From Lachnospiraceae bacterium (GTDB lineage Bacteria > Bacillota > Clostridia > Lachnospirales > Lachnospiraceae): a stretch of DNA of 64,000 bases. Where the stretch lies: the NCBI GenBank assembly GCA_017517305.1, contig JAFWZV010000007.1, positions 1-64,000 on the forward strand. Reading direction: 5' to 3'. How positions within the stretch are numbered: position 1 is the first letter of the stretch; each line of letters opens with the position of its first letter. Positions 45,579 through 56,389 of the stretch are shown here, in pieces. Made by a program: the position numbers and the translations under genes. The notes under the pieces are model-generated. The model worked only from the letters and a program-made list of their open reading frames with translations, did not search any database and was not told the origin of the DNA.

Positions 45579-46937
45579 ATGGGTAAATATTTTGGGACAG
45601 ATGGCTTTAGAGGAGAGGCAAATGTAGACCTTACTGTAGAGCATGCATATAAGGTTGGAAGATATTTAGGTTTTTATTTTGGCAAGGATAAAAAGGATGG
45701 GGAGAGAGCAAGAGTTGTTATAGGAAAGGATACAAGACGTTCTAGCTATATGTTCGAGTATTCCCTTGTGGCAGGACTTACAGCTAGTGGTGCTGATGTA
45801 TATCTTATGCACGTTACACCAACTCCTAGTGTGTCTTACATCGTAAGAGCTGATGAATTTGATTGCGGAATAATGATATCTGCTAGTCACAATCCATTCT
45901 ATGATAATGGTATAAAGATAATCAATAAGCATGGCGCTAAGATGGAGGCCAATGTAGAAGAAGAAATTGAAAAATATATAGATGGTGAGATACCAGAGAT
46001 TCCTATGGCAACTAGAGAGAATATAGGAAGAACTACCGATTACTCTATGGGTAGAAATAGATACATAGGATATCTTATGACTGTACCAACAAGAGCATTT
46101 AAGAATCTTAAGGTAGGATTAGATTGTGCTAATGGTGCAGCTTCTACTGTAGCAAAGGCTGTATTTGATGCTTTAGGAGCTAAGACCTATGTGATAAATA
46201 ACGAGCCAGATGGAACTAATATTAACACAAATTGTGGCTCAACTCACATAGAGCATTTACAGAAATTCGTGGTGGATAATGGCCTTGATGCGGGCTTTGC
46301 ATATGATGGTGATGCAGATAGATGCCTTGCAGTAGATGAGAATGGCAATCTTGTGGATGGAGACGCCATCTTGTATATATGTGGAAAATATTTAAGAGAT
46401 AAGGGAAGACTTAACAATAATACAGTAGTTACCACTGTTATGTCTAATCTGGGATTGTATAAGGCCTTTGATGCAGAGGGAATAGCTTATGAGAAGACTG
46501 CTGTAGGAGATAAATACGTATATGAAAATATGATGGAGAATGGTCACATCTTAGGTGGAGAGCAAAGTGGTCATATTATTTTCTCCAAGAACGCAAGAAC
46601 TGGTGATGGTGTTTTAACCTCTCTTAAAATTATGGAGGTTATGATAGAGAATAAGAGCTCATTATCTGAGCTTACCAGAGAGTTAAAGATTTTTCCACAG
46701 CTTTTGGTTAATGTGAGAGTTACAAGTAAAGATGAAGTTATGAATGATGCTGATGTACTTGCAGCTACCAAGGTAGTTGAGGAAAAGTTGGGAGATAACG
46801 GAAGAATCTTGCTTAGACAAAGTGGAACAGAACCACTTATTAGAGTTATGGTTGAGGCAGAGACAGATGATATCTGCAAGGAATGTGTTTATTCAGTAGT
46901 TGATGTGATTAAGGCCAAGGGCTACGAACAAAAATAA
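45579..46937 (+). CDS. glmM: Phosphoglucosamine mutase
   Basis: A 452-aa enzyme interconverting glucosamine-6- and 1-phosphate for cell-wall precursors. It starts YFGTDGFRGEANVDLT. The phosphoserine loop is ISASHNPFYDNGIK, the metal site is YDGDADR, the sugar-binding motif is GGEQSGH, and RQSGTEPLIRVM binds phosphate. All are normal for GlmM. The neighbouring genes also concern envelope sugars. Confidence 0.95.
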   Translation: MGKYFGTDGFRGEANVDLTVEHAYKVGRYLGFYFGKDKKDGERARVVIGKDTRRSSYMFEYSLVAGLTASGADVYLMHVTPTPSVSYIVRADEFDCGIMISASHNPFYDNGIKIINKHGAKMEANVEEEIEKYIDGEIPEIPMATRENIGRTTDYSMGRNRYIGYLMTVPTRAFKNLKVGLDCANGAASTVAKAVFDALGAKTYVINNEPDGTNINTNCGSTHIEHLQKFVVDNGLDAGFAYDGDADRCLAVDENGNLVDGDAILYICGKYLRDKGRLNNNTVVTTVMSNLGLYKAFDAEGIAYEKTAVGDKYVYENMMENGHILGGEQSGHIIFSKNARTGDGVLTSLKIMEVMIENKSSLSELTRELKIFPQLLVNVRVTSKDEVMNDADVLAATKVVEEKLGDNGRILLRQSGTEPLIRVMVEAETDDICKECVYSVVDVIKAKGYEQK

Positions 46938-46946
46938 GGAAGAGTA

Positions 46947-48350
46947 ATGAAATCAAAACTTAGAAAACTAGAAAATTCAATAGTTTTTATGATTAAGCTT
47001 GCCTTGTATGTACTTTTGTTTTGGTCATTTTACGGAATGTACTCAATAAAGAACTGGCAGCTGCTTAATATTTCTAGAACATCAGGTGTAGTTTTGGCAA
47101 CTTATCTTATTACATCTTATATGTTTTCTAATATTTATGGAAGATATGATATAGGTAAGAGAAAAAGTAAGCCCATAACACATTCGCTTGTGCTTACTAT
47201 GGCATTTACAGATGTTATATCCATGCTTATGCTTTCGGTTATGAATACAAATGACCGAAATAATAAGACCTTTGAGTTAGAGCAACCAGCACTGCTTTTG
47301 CTTGTGTTTGCTGTTCAGTTTATAATAATACTAATATTTACCTATGGAGGTAATAAGCTTTATTTTACATTGTTTGATCCAGAGGATTGTATTATTATAA
47401 CCTCGTCTCAGAGAAGCTTAAATGAGGTTATAAAGGGTATCAGAAAATATAAGCTGCAATATAAGGTTACTAAAATTGCTGATTATAGGGATGTTTGCTT
47501 AAAGGATTATATTAAGCAACACGATACAGTGTTTGTATATGATGTACCCATTAAGGAAAGGACAGCCATAGTAGAATTTTGTTATCAGAATATGAAGAAT
47601 GTTTTCTTTAATCCTGATATGCATGATGTAATTGAGACAAATTCTAAGCACGTTATCTTAGATGATGTATCAATGTTTGGAAATTATTCCAAGGGTCTTA
47701 CCCTTGAACAAAAGTGTGTTAAGAGAGCTTCGGATATAATTATTTCTATTATAGCTTTGATTATTACATCACCACTTATGTTAATTGCTACCATTGCAAT
47801 CAAAATTGAAGATGGTGGAAGTATAATATTCAAACAAAATCGTGCAACTCAGGGAGGAAAAATATTCTCTGTATATAAGCTTAGAACTATGAAGGAAGAT
47901 GTGGAGAATTATTCTGTTGTTGAGAACGACGAACGTGTTACAAAGGTTGGTAAATTCTTAAGAAAATACAGGATAGATGAGATTCCACAGTTTATTAATG
48001 TTTTAAAGGGAGATATGAGTGTTGTAGGTCCAAGACCTGAGATGCTTGCAAACATATTTAACTACACTTCTGTCTTGCCTGAGTTTGAATATCGTCTTAG
48101 AGTAAAGGCAGGAATTACAGGATATGCTCAGATTGCAGGAAAGTATAATACCTCGCCTAAGGATAAGCTAATTTTGGATTTGATGTATATAGAGGAATAT
48201 AGCTTATGGTTAGATATTAAGCTTCTATTTCAGACAGTATTGGTGGTACTGAAAAAAGATAGCACAGAGGCATTCAAAAAAGAAGAGAATTTTATTTTTG
48301 AGGAATATGTTTCCATGGAAAATAATGAGAATGAGATCAAAGCAGAGTAA
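46947..48350 (+). CDS. Polyprenyl glycosylphosphotransferase (bacterial sugar transferase)
   Basis: A 467-aa membrane enzyme that starts a cell-surface polysaccharide by moving a sugar phosphate to undecaprenyl phosphate. Four hydrophobic segments lie in residues 10-145, then a cytosolic domain (CIIITSSQRSLNEVIKG), a fifth segment at about 262-285, and the catalytic domain with FKQNRATQGGKIFSVYKLRTM, RKYRIDEIPQFINVLKGDMS and VVGPRPE. The sugar is unknown. rfbD follows in the same direction. Confidence 0.93.
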   Translation: MKSKLRKLENSIVFMIKLALYVLLFWSFYGMYSIKNWQLLNISRTSGVVLATYLITSYMFSNIYGRYDIGKRKSKPITHSLVLTMAFTDVISMLMLSVMNTNDRNNKTFELEQPALLLLVFAVQFIIILIFTYGGNKLYFTLFDPEDCIIITSSQRSLNEVIKGIRKYKLQYKVTKIADYRDVCLKDYIKQHDTVFVYDVPIKERTAIVEFCYQNMKNVFFNPDMHDVIETNSKHVILDDVSMFGNYSKGLTLEQKCVKRASDIIISIIALIITSPLMLIATIAIKIEDGGSIIFKQNRATQGGKIFSVYKLRTMKEDVENYSVVENDERVTKVGKFLRKYRIDEIPQFINVLKGDMSVVGPRPEMLANIFNYTSVLPEFEYRLRVKAGITGYAQIAGKYNTSPKDKLILDLMYIEEYSLWLDIKLLFQTVLVVLKKDSTEAFKKEENFIFEEYVSMENNENEIKAE

Positions 48351-48372
48351 TATTATGGGAGGATATTAAAGG

Positions 48373-49206
48373 ATGAAGAAGATTTTAGTAACAGGATGTA
48401 ACGGTCAGTTAGGAAGAGCTATTAATAAGGTATATGAGGGTGACCAAGTTCAGTTAATTAATACAGATGTGGCAGAATTAGATATAACTAATGTTGAACA
48501 GGTTGTAGCTTTTGTTATGGAGCATAAGCCAGAGGTTATTATTAATTGCGCAGCTCACACCAATGTAAATGCTTGTGAAAGCCAGTGGGATTTGGCATAT
48601 AAGATTAATGCAATTGGTCCTAGAAATCTTAGTATAGCAGCCACAAAGGTTGGAGCTAAGATGATCCATGTTTCTACAGATTATGTATTCGATGGAACAA
48701 ACACTGAGCCATACACTGAATTTTCACCAGTTGCACCTTTGGGCGCTTATGGCAAGACTAAGCTTGAGGGTGAGGAGTTTGTTAAGAAATTTGCAGATAA
48801 GTACTTTATTATAAGAACTGCTTGGCTTTATGGAGAGGGTAAGAACTTTGTTCAGACTATGCTCACTTTAGGAAGAGAAAAGGGGGAGGTAAGTGTTGTA
48901 TGTGACCAGATTGGTTCCCCTACTAGTGCTAAGGCCCTTGCTGAGATGATTCATGCTCTTGAGCCAACTGATAATTACGGATTATTCCATGGAACCTGTG
49001 AAGGCTACTGTTCTTGGGCAGATTTCACAGAGAAGATATTCGAGTATGCAGGAGTGGATGCAAAGGTAAATCATATTACTACAGATCAGTATCCAACACC
49101 AGCTAAAAGACCTGCTTATTCAGTACTTGATAATTATATGTTAAAGCTTACTACAGATTTTACATTTCCACAGTGGGAGGATGCACTGAAGGAATATTTA
49201 GCTTAA
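48373..49206 (+). CDS. rfbD: dTDP-4-dehydrorhamnose reductase
   Basis: A 277-aa short-chain reductase completing dTDP-L-rhamnose. The nucleotide site is VTGCNGQLGRAI at the N-terminus, the catalytic pair is in YGKTKLEGE, and STDYVFDGTNTEPYTE is family-specific. The other rhamnose genes (rfbA, rfbB, rfbC) are not in the window. Confidence 0.93.
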   Translation: MKKILVTGCNGQLGRAINKVYEGDQVQLINTDVAELDITNVEQVVAFVMEHKPEVIINCAAHTNVNACESQWDLAYKINAIGPRNLSIAATKVGAKMIHVSTDYVFDGTNTEPYTEFSPVAPLGAYGKTKLEGEEFVKKFADKYFIIRTAWLYGEGKNFVQTMLTLGREKGEVSVVCDQIGSPTSAKALAEMIHALEPTDNYGLFHGTCEGYCSWADFTEKIFEYAGVDAKVNHITTDQYPTPAKRPAYSVLDNYMLKLTTDFTFPQWEDALKEYLA

Positions 49207-49210
49207 TTTC

Positions 49211-49298
49211 TATAATGAACAAAAGGACGGGGAGTTAATCTTTTTTGCCAGCCAGCTTAGGGTGGATTGAAATTATTGCCTCGTCCTTGTTCATTATA
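49211..49298. other. Long inverted repeat between rfbD and the J-TPR gene
   Basis: TATAATGAACAAAAGGACG (49211-49229) pairs with CGTCCTTGTTCATTATA (49282-49298), giving 17 bp with two bulged A. The 52-nt loop holds TTAATC and GATTGA, which could pair further, and a six-T run. It may be a terminator or leader structure. Confidence 0.55.
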
Positions 49299-49320
49299 TT
49301 ATCACTATTGGAGGCGTTGT

Positions 49321-52300
49321 ATGAATATTTGGGACATTCTTGGCTGTGAGGAAAGTAAGGACAAGGAATATCTAAAAACTGCATATAGAAGAAAGCTTAA
49401 GAGTGTTAATCCAGAGGATGATTCGGAAGGTTTTATGAGATTGCGTCAGGCTTATGAAGAGGCTGTAAGGCTAGCTGATGTGGATGATGCTTCTGTGGAT
49501 GAAAGTCAGGATAGTGCGCTTCTAAAAGAAATGAAGGAGTTATATAAGAATTATTCCAGAAGAATATGTCTTGAAGAGTGGGAAAAGCTTTTGGATAGAG
49601 ATGAATTTGTCGCTCTTGATACAGCACCAGATTCCTTTGATGCTTTGATTAAATTTCTTATGGAAAAATTCTTTATTCCCAAAGAAATTTGGAAGCTAAT
49701 TGTGGATAGATTTGATATTGAAGATAGAGCTAAAGAGCTTTCAGAGGTTTATTCAGAGGGCTTTATAGAATATGTTATTAATAATTCTGTATATGATGAT
49801 ATATTGGATTATTCCCTATTAGAATGTAGGGATGAGCTGGTGGATAAATTTTTGGAGAGATATTATAATCTAGATGTTGCTATAAGAAAGCATGATTATA
49901 AGTCTCAGATAGAGTTAATTCAGATTATTAGTCAGATGGATGCTTATCATCCATATTTTGAAATGCTTAAGATAAAGTCTAAGCTTCAGGAACAAGAGAA
50001 TATAGACAAGGATAATGAGTCTTCGGAGGAGCTTCAAGCAAGAAAGGAAATATACAATGAATTATATCAGGATGCCATATTGTTGCATTCAGACTTTCCT
50101 GAGGATGTTAATATTCTGGCAATATGTGGCGATGTTAAGCTATTGCTTGGAGATTATGAAGAGGCAGGACAGTACTATGATAAGGCGCTTGATATAAAGC
50201 CTGACAACTATGGGCTGAAGGGTAAAGTGGCAGAGCAAAAGCTTTGCATGGGAGAGTATGCAAAGGCTAGAGATTTGTTCATGGAGCTACTTAGAGTTAA
50301 TCATTATGATAATAATGCCAGAGCCAGTATGATTCGTGCCAATTTAGGGCTAATACAGGAATTAACCAAGAAGAGAAATGATAACCCGGAAGACAAAAAG
50401 GTTCAAATGGAGATTAGTTGGTCCTTGTATCAGATATATAAGTTTGAGGATTCCTTAAAAGTACTTGATGAGTTTGCACCTGATGAGTCTCAGATATGTG
50501 AATATAACAATTTAAAGGGAAGGGTGTACCTTTGTCTAAGGGATTTTCATAATGCACTAACTTGCTTTCACAACTGGAAACAAGCTATTGATGCAATTCC
50601 TAGTGAAGATGACAGCAAGGATGCTGAGGATAAGAGGAAAAGATATGGCTATGTTCATTATCTAATTGGTGATTGCCATCTAAAGCTTGAGGAATATTCT
50701 GTTGCCAGGGAATACCTGAAGAAGGCTCTTTCTATAGAACATGAAGAGATAGTGTTAAGCTATGAGGCCATATGTGAGCTTGAATATGTGACAGAAAATT
50801 ACGAACAATGTATAGCTGCCTGTGAAGAATTAATAGCCATAGAGAAGAGAAGCTTTATTGCATACAATTACCTGAGTAAATCAAGCCTAAAGCTTGATTT
50901 TATCAAGGAGGCTATAGATGCGTCTAACAAGGCTATGGAAATATATCCTTATATAGCTGAGCCATATGAGACACAGATAGATGTGTACCTTAGATTTAAT
51001 CAGATTGATGGCGCTAAGGCTATTGTTGATAGATATCAGGCTATGGATATAGATAGCGACAGAATCAATTATTGTTATGCCAGAATTCTTGCTACGGACA
51101 ATAAGTTTACAGAAGCTATAGAAGTGCTTGATAAAATATTATTAGAATACCAAGAGCACAGTAGTGATTTGGAAAATACGATTAAGGTATATAATTTGAA
51201 GGCAAATTGCCTAGACATGCTGAATCAGTTAGAGGAGGCTCTTAAGGTCTTTGAAAAGGTAGTGGAGCTTGAACCAAATCACAGAACCGTATATGGACGA
51301 ATGGGAGATATTCTTAAAGAGCAAGGAAAGCTTAGTCAGGCTTTGGAAATGTATAGCAAACAGATTGAGCTTGCTCCATCTGTGGTGGCTTATATAAATC
51401 GAGGAAATCTAAATAGATTCTTTCACAAATATAAAACTGCATTGGAGGATTATAATGCGGCTTTAAAATTGGAGCCTAATAATTCATTTTGCCATAGCAG
51501 AATTGGGCTAATATATGAGCATCACAGGGAATTTGATAAAGCTTTAGAAAGCTATGAGGAAGCCTTTATGAATACAGCTGATGATAATGGAAAAATACAG
51601 CTATATACCTACAAGGCTAGAACTCTTCAGTGTATGAACAGATTTCAGGAAAGTATGGATGTTTATAATGCATACATTGAGGAATTTGGACTAAATCCTG
51701 ATATAGCCTACGATATATCGGAGCTTGCGCTTAGGATGGGTAATGTTAGTTATGCAACAAGTGTGCTTGAGGACTGCATTACTAATTTTGATTTTGATGA
51801 AAACGTTAAGCAATGTGTTATTCAACTTATCAATATACTTGGAGATGAAGGATATCTTAGTCGTGCCAATGAAGCATTACAATTTGCTGTTAATCGTTTT
51901 GGAAAGCATGCTGGCTTTTATGCAGCTATGGGTGCTGTATTTAGAAATAAAGGAATATATGACCAGGCGGTTAAGCATTATGAGACAGCTGTAAAGCTTG
52001 ACATTGACAACAAACAAAATTATTATAGTGAATTAGTGGAGGTTATAAAAAAGAAGAATCCACTGAGACAGGATTTAAAGAAATATGTAGAAAAGGCATT
52101 GATTAATCCAGTGGAGATGACAAATCCACATGCATATATTAAGATGTCACGTCTTAATAGAGCAGTTAAAAAATATAAGGAAGCTCTTTCTATAATAGAA
52201 AAAGGGCTTAATATAAAGCGATGTGCAGGTTGCTTTTATGGAGCCTGTCATGATGCATTATATGAAAAAGGATTAATATATGAGGCTATGAAGGACTATG

Positions 52301-52392
52301 AGAATGCAAGGCTTTGCTACAAACAGGCATTAAGCATTTGTGGTCATAATGCCTTATATGAGGAATGTATAAAGAGGATAGAAGGAAAATGA
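49321..52392 (+). CDS. J-like domain TPR protein, copy 1
   Basis: A 1023-aa protein; ATG 49321 follows TTGGAGGCGTTGT. Residues 1-50 resemble a DnaJ J domain ([20 protein letters not shown], then [13 protein letters not shown]), but the HPD that activates Hsp70 is replaced by NPEDD. About 850 residues of TPR repeats follow (for example [20 protein letters not shown]). The C-terminus has a cysteine-His cluster C968-AG-C971-FYGA-C976-H977 that may bind metal. It overlaps the Hsp70 gene by 4 bp (ATGA), so the two are translationally coupled and probably work together. A second copy lies at 57696. Confidence 0.82.
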   Translation: MNIWDILGCEESKDKEYLKTAYRRKLKSVNPEDDSEGFMRLRQAYEEAVRLADVDDASVDESQDSALLKEMKELYKNYSRRICLEEWEKLLDRDEFVALDTAPDSFDALIKFLMEKFFIPKEIWKLIVDRFDIEDRAKELSEVYSEGFIEYVINNSVYDDILDYSLLECRDELVDKFLERYYNLDVAIRKHDYKSQIELIQIISQMDAYHPYFEMLKIKSKLQEQENIDKDNESSEELQARKEIYNELYQDAILLHSDFPEDVNILAICGDVKLLLGDYEEAGQYYDKALDIKPDNYGLKGKVAEQKLCMGEYAKARDLFMELLRVNHYDNNARASMIRANLGLIQELTKKRNDNPEDKKVQMEISWSLYQIYKFEDSLKVLDEFAPDESQICEYNNLKGRVYLCLRDFHNALTCFHNWKQAIDAIPSEDDSKDAEDKRKRYGYVHYLIGDCHLKLEEYSVAREYLKKALSIEHEEIVLSYEAICELEYVTENYEQCIAACEELIAIEKRSFIAYNYLSKSSLKLDFIKEAIDASNKAMEIYPYIAEPYETQIDVYLRFNQIDGAKAIVDRYQAMDIDSDRINYCYARILATDNKFTEAIEVLDKILLEYQEHSSDLENTIKVYNLKANCLDMLNQLEEALKVFEKVVELEPNHRTVYGRMGDILKEQGKLSQALEMYSKQIELAPSVVAYINRGNLNRFFHKYKTALEDYNAALKLEPNNSFCHSRIGLIYEHHREFDKALESYEEAFMNTADDNGKIQLYTYKARTLQCMNRFQESMDVYNAYIEEFGLNPDIAYDISELALRMGNVSYATSVLEDCITNFDFDENVKQCVIQLINILGDEGYLSRANEALQFAVNRFGKHAGFYAAMGAVFRNKGIYDQAVKHYETAVKLDIDNKQNYYSELVEVIKKKNPLRQDLKKYVEKALINPVEMTNPHAYIKMSRLNRAVKKYKEALSIIEKGLNIKRCAGCFYGACHDALYEKGLIYEAMKDYENARLCYKQALSICGHNALYEECIKRIEGK

Positions 52393-54080
52393 TAGTAGGA
52401 ATTGATTTAGGAACTACAAACAGCTTAATAGGATATTTTGATGGGGACAAGGCAAAAATTATTCCTAACAAGCTTGGGGAGAACCTTACACCATCAGTTG
52501 TTAGTATTGATGGTGATGGAACTGTTTATGTAGGTAAGACAGCTAAGGAGAGAAAGCAGACTCATCCTAATGAGACAGCGGATGTATTCAAGAGAAGCAT
52601 GGGTTCTACTAAGGAATATGAGCTAGGAGATAGAAAATTTCTCCCTGAAGAGCTTTCAAGTCTTATATTAAAGTCTCTTAAGGAGGATGCGGAGGAATTC
52701 CTTGGTCAGGAGATTAAGGAGGCTGTAATTAGTGTACCTGCATATTTTAATGATGCCCAGAGAAAGGCAACCAAAAAGGCTGGTGAATTGGCGGGCTTTG
52801 TAGTTGAAAGAATAGTTAGTGAGCCTACAGCAGCGGCTATTGCCTATGGATTAGACAAGAAGAATGCAGATACAAAATTCTTAGTATTTGATCTAGGTGG
52901 TGGCACATTTGATGTATCCATATTAGAGTTATATGATAACATTATGGAGGTTAGAGCTGTTGCTGGTGATAACTTCCTTGGTGGTGAGGATTTTACTCAA
53001 ATTATAGAGCAGATGTTTGCAAAGGATAAGGATGTAGACTTAGATGAGCTTGATGTTAAGACAAGGGTTCATGTGAGAAAGCAGGCGGAGCTTTGTAAGC
53101 TAGGCTTTGAGGATGATAAAACATCAACTATGAAATGCAAGATTGGTGAGGAAAGCTATGAGTATCAGGTATCTCTTTCAGACTATGAGAAAGCATGTCA
53201 GTTACTTCTTGCCAAGATAAAAAGACCTATAGAAAGAAGCTTAAAGGATGCCAATATTAAACTGGCGGATATTGATGAGGTTATATTGGTAGGAGGAGCT
53301 ACAAAGCTTCCTATAGTAAGAAGATTTGTCAGTAGATTATTTGGACGCCTTCCAAATACCGATATAAATCCTGATGAGGTTGTGGCAGTTGGTGCAGCTA
53401 CTCAGGCTGCTATGAAGGAAAGAAATGAAGCTGTAAGAGAGGTAATTCTTACAGATGTGTGTCCATTTACTCTTGGAACAGAGGTTGTGGTTACAAGAAG
53501 TGGTGGATATAAAGAGAATGGTCACTATCTACCCATAATTGAAAGAAATACAGTTATACCTACCAGCAAGACTGAGAGGCTTTACACCGCAGGTGACAAT
53601 CAAAGTGAGATTAGAGTAAAGATTCTTCAGGGTGAGAGCAGATATGCTAGAAATAACGTATATTTAGGCGATATCGTGGTTGCAGTTCCTGTAGGACCAG
53701 CAGGTCAGGAGGCAGTGGATGTTACCTACACCTATGATGTTAATTCAATCCTTGAAGTAATAGTAAAGGTTATATCAACAAAGGCCACTAAGAAGGTTAT
53801 TATTAAGAATGAAGATAATGATATGACTGATGAGGAAATCGAGGAGAGAATGAAAGCTTTAGAAAGCCTTAAGATTCATCCTAGAGAGCAGGAGGAGAAT
53901 AAGCTTCTTATGTTTAGGGGAGACAGAATGTATGAGGAGGCTACCGGAGATAGGCGTAGACTTATTCAGCAAAGGATGACAGAGTTTGAGGCTATTTTAG
54001 ACAAGCAGGATAAGAATGCCATATCAAAGGCGAGAGAAGAGCTTAAGGAGTTCTTAGATGCAATGGAAGAGGATATGTAA
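52389..54080 (+). CDS. Short Hsp70-family chaperone, copy 1
   Basis: A 563-aa DnaK-like protein. ATG 52389 overlaps the stop of the J-TPR gene. The nucleotide domain has [64 protein letters not shown] and [18 protein letters not shown]. The substrate-binding half is compact: the usual VLLLDVTPLSLG becomes [14 protein letters not shown], and the helical lid is short with no EEVD-type tail. Regular DnaK is some 50-70 residues longer, so this is a specialised paralogue rather than the housekeeping chaperone. hsp20 follows after 13 nt. Confidence 0.9.
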   Translation: MIVGIDLGTTNSLIGYFDGDKAKIIPNKLGENLTPSVVSIDGDGTVYVGKTAKERKQTHPNETADVFKRSMGSTKEYELGDRKFLPEELSSLILKSLKEDAEEFLGQEIKEAVISVPAYFNDAQRKATKKAGELAGFVVERIVSEPTAAAIAYGLDKKNADTKFLVFDLGGGTFDVSILELYDNIMEVRAVAGDNFLGGEDFTQIIEQMFAKDKDVDLDELDVKTRVHVRKQAELCKLGFEDDKTSTMKCKIGEESYEYQVSLSDYEKACQLLLAKIKRPIERSLKDANIKLADIDEVILVGGATKLPIVRRFVSRLFGRLPNTDINPDEVVAVGAATQAAMKERNEAVREVILTDVCPFTLGTEVVVTRSGGYKENGHYLPIIERNTVIPTSKTERLYTAGDNQSEIRVKILQGESRYARNNVYLGDIVVAVPVGPAGQEAVDVTYTYDVNSILEVIVKVISTKATKKVIIKNEDNDMTDEEIEERMKALESLKIHPREQEENKLLMFRGDRMYEEATGDRRRLIQQRMTEFEAILDKQDKNAISKAREELKEFLDAMEEDM

Positions 54081-54093
54081 GGAGGTATGAGTT

Positions 54094-54489
54094 ATGATTT
54101 TTGAAAGCAAAACATTTAACTTATTTGACGAGACAACTTCAACAATTCCTAATATGATGAGAACAGATATCCAGGAGAAGGATGGTAATTATCTATTAGA
54201 GATAGAAATACCAGGTTTTTCTAGGGAGGATGTTACTGCCGAGTTAGTGGATGGAACGCTTACTATTATTGCCAGTAAGCCAGAGACTTTGGAGAAGGAT
54301 GATACAAAGATTCATTATATTCTAAAGGAACGACTTGCCACAAGCTGTAGAAGAAGCTTTTATGTGGGCAATAAGATAAAGCAGGAGGATATTACTGCTG
54401 CATATAAGGATGGGGTTCTTAGTATAATAATTACAAATCCTCAGAAATCAGTGGATAGAGAGGAAATTAAGCTGATACCAATCCAGTAA
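54094..54489 (+). CDS. Small heat-shock protein (Hsp20/alpha-crystallin)
   Basis: A 131-aa protein with a full alpha-crystallin domain: DIQEKDGNYLLEIEIPGFSR, RSFYVGNKIKQEDITAAY and KDGVLSIIITNPQ. It holds unfolding proteins for refolding by Hsp70. AAGGAGGT precedes the start. It closes the first chaperone cassette and is absent from the second. No CIRCE element was seen upstream of the cassette. Confidence 0.93.
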   Translation: MIFESKTFNLFDETTSTIPNMMRTDIQEKDGNYLLEIEIPGFSREDVTAELVDGTLTIIASKPETLEKDDTKIHYILKERLATSCRRSFYVGNKIKQEDITAAYKDGVLSIIITNPQKSVDREEIKLIPIQ

Positions 54490-54491
54490 AT

Positions 54492-54528
54492 AAAAAAAAT
54501 GAGTAGACATATGTCTACTCATTTTTTT
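54492..54528. terminator. Bidirectional terminator between hsp20 and the PilZ gene
   Basis: A near-perfect palindrome, ATGAGTAGACATATGTCTACTCAT, is flanked by A and T runs. It serves both convergent genes. Confidence 0.92.
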
Positions 54529-54529
54529 G

Positions 54530-54874
54530 TTATAAGCTTTTTGCATACTCGTCAAATAAACGATGATACATAGATGGAAGTCCTACAAATTCGCAACCAT
54601 ATCTGTAACCTGAACCACCAATTGACTTGATGTAGAGAATCTTAACTACTGAAAGAATAATCTCATCAGTGTTCTCAAATTCTATAGTTGCATTAAAATA
54701 ATAATCTATAGGTAATTTGCTGTCAGACATAAAGCCGATACCAGCCTTAGAAATATCAAATACTTCGATTTCGCTATCTAAGTTTTCGATTTTGATTCCG
54801 TCCTGCTTAAAAAGGTTTGACACCTCAAGCTTAAGCTTTATAGGAAGTCGTTCATATTTTCTCTTTTCTTCCAT
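54530..54874 (-). CDS. PilZ-domain cyclic di-GMP-binding protein
   Basis: A 114-aa protein that is almost entirely a PilZ domain. The cyclic di-GMP motif RxxxR is RKYER at residues 5-9 and the second motif is DISKAGIG. ATG 54874 is preferred because GGAGGG lies 4 nt upstream; an in-frame ATG at 54886 is possible. Members are signal receptors controlling motility or surface polymers. The partner is unknown. Confidence 0.85.
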   Translation of the reverse strand: MEEKRKYERLPIKLKLEVSNLFKQDGIKIENLDSEIEVFDISKAGIGFMSDSKLPIDYYFNATIEFENTDEIILSVVKILYIKSIGGSGYRYGCEFVGLPSMYHRLFDEYAKSL

Positions 54875-54949
54875 GATACCCTCCATAAGAAATATTATTC
54901 CGCATAAATTATAATTAATTATAACAAATAATTTGTCGAAAAGCTATAC

Positions 54950-55759
54950 TTATTTTGTCCGTAGAGAAACCTCACCTGAGTTTACATAATGTAACTCTTC
55001 TTTGGAATCCTTACACACTAGATTGCCATCTTTGTCTATTCCAAGACAAAGAACAGCTTCTAGGGCTGATGTGTCTATAAGACTAGGATTAGGGCTCGTA
55101 AGTGTTAGCTGTTGTGGAATAATGAAAACCTCCTTGTTTAAAGAGCCTAGTCCTTGGTTATAATCCTCAACTAAAAAAGATAAATCTTTACTTACAACAA
55201 AGGTATCATACAAATCATTTAATTGGGATAGAATCTCCATCAACAATTCTTCTTTTGCCACATTAGTGCCAGTTTCTAAATATATGGAGGTAGCTGTAGC
55301 TTCTATGGATTTATCAAAACTCTTGGTGTTTACATTGATTCCGATTCCTATAACAACATAGTCTGTGCCTGCTTCAGTTAGGATGCCCACAACCTTTTTG
55401 TTATTAACATAGATATCGTTGGGCCACTTTATAGAAGGGGTTATTCCACAAATATTTTGAATAGCTTTTGATACAGCAAGGGCAGCCACAAGAGTTAAGC
55501 CAGAGAGATGCTCAGGTGAAACCTCAGGTCTTAACATAACACTGAAATATAATCCATCATCTGACATTGACGCAAAGCTTCTTCCTAATCGTCCTTTTCC
55601 AGCGGTTTGGGATTTAGCCACAACAAGGCTGCCATGAACGCTGCCACGTTTGGCAAGCTCCTTTGCCTTATTATTTGTGGAATCAATAGTGTCATAGAAA
55701 AGTACATTATTTACAAACGGTATATTAAATAGTAAACCATTAAGCTTCATCCTCATCAT
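54950..55759 (-). CDS. birA: Biotin-[acetyl-CoA carboxylase] ligase
   Basis: A 269-aa biotin protein ligase. DSTNNKAKELA, QTAGKGRLGRSFAS (biotinyl-AMP loop), SIKWPNDIYVNNKKVVGIL and VIGIGINVN are conserved, followed by the small C-terminal domain. The N-terminal DNA-binding domain of regulatory BirA is absent, so it should be an enzyme only. The start overlaps the end of the upstream gene by 20 bp; ATGs at 55756 and 55750 are alternatives. Confidence 0.92.
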   Translation of the reverse strand: MMRMKLNGLLFNIPFVNNVLFYDTIDSTNNKAKELAKRGSVHGSLVVAKSQTAGKGRLGRSFASMSDDGLYFSVMLRPEVSPEHLSGLTLVAALAVSKAIQNICGITPSIKWPNDIYVNNKKVVGILTEAGTDYVVIGIGINVNTKSFDKSIEATATSIYLETGTNVAKEELLMEILSQLNDLYDTFVVSKDLSFLVEDYNQGLGSLNKEVFIIPQQLTLTSPNPSLIDTSALEAVLCLGIDKDGNLVCKDSKEELHYVNSGEVSLRTK

Positions 55760-56198
55760 GCTTTATGCGAGCATTTACAAATTCATAAATCTTCTCGCAT
55801 AGTTCTCCCTTCATAGTAAATGGAATGGTGTATACATCCTTCTTGGTCTTTACATTAAGAACATAGAACATCATATTCTCATCAGCTATAACCATAGTTA
55901 CAAATTCTATATCCTCAAAGCTGTAATTAGTTTCACCATAGTGATGTGTAACCGTAAGACCTTCATCATTGAATAAATAGGTGATATCAAAGGCTTGTTT
56001 CCTTAGGGAAGAATATATTAAATATATTCCATAAGAACCTAAAAAAAGTGCAAATATAAGGGTGAGTATTTTATGATTGCCGTAGCCCATTGCTACCATG
56101 AAAAATTGTGCAAATGCTACCAGGAAGAAGATGCTTCCCATAATTCTATATGTAATTCGATTTGTTTTCCTTTTTGGGACTGTGTATGTAAAACTCAT
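55740..56198 (-). CDS. Small membrane protein with a cytosolic PH-like (YcxB-like) domain
   Basis: A 152-aa protein with two membrane segments (residues about 18-38 and 43-62) followed by a soluble part (ITYLFNDEGLTVTHHYGETN, YSFEDIEFVTMV) that resembles YcxB-type domains. AAGGAG lies before the start. Function is unknown; overlap with birA indicates co-transcription. Confidence 0.65.
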   Translation of the reverse strand: MSFTYTVPKRKTNRITYRIMGSIFFLVAFAQFFMVAMGYGNHKILTLIFALFLGSYGIYLIYSSLRKQAFDITYLFNDEGLTVTHHYGETNYSFEDIEFVTMVIADENMMFYVLNVKTKKDVYTIPFTMKGELCEKIYEFVNARIKHDEDEA

Positions 56199-56389
56199 AA
56201 TAACTCCTTTTTACTTAAAGATAGTGTTATTTTATTATAAATTAAAGTATTTAGCAACGACATTTCATATTACATAGTAAGTGGTTAAAAATATATTACA
56301 AAATTTTCTAAAGATATGTTTTAAAATTACATTCTTTGTGTTACAATAAAAAACGATTTTTGGAAGATTTTTAGGAGGCAAATGTAGAT

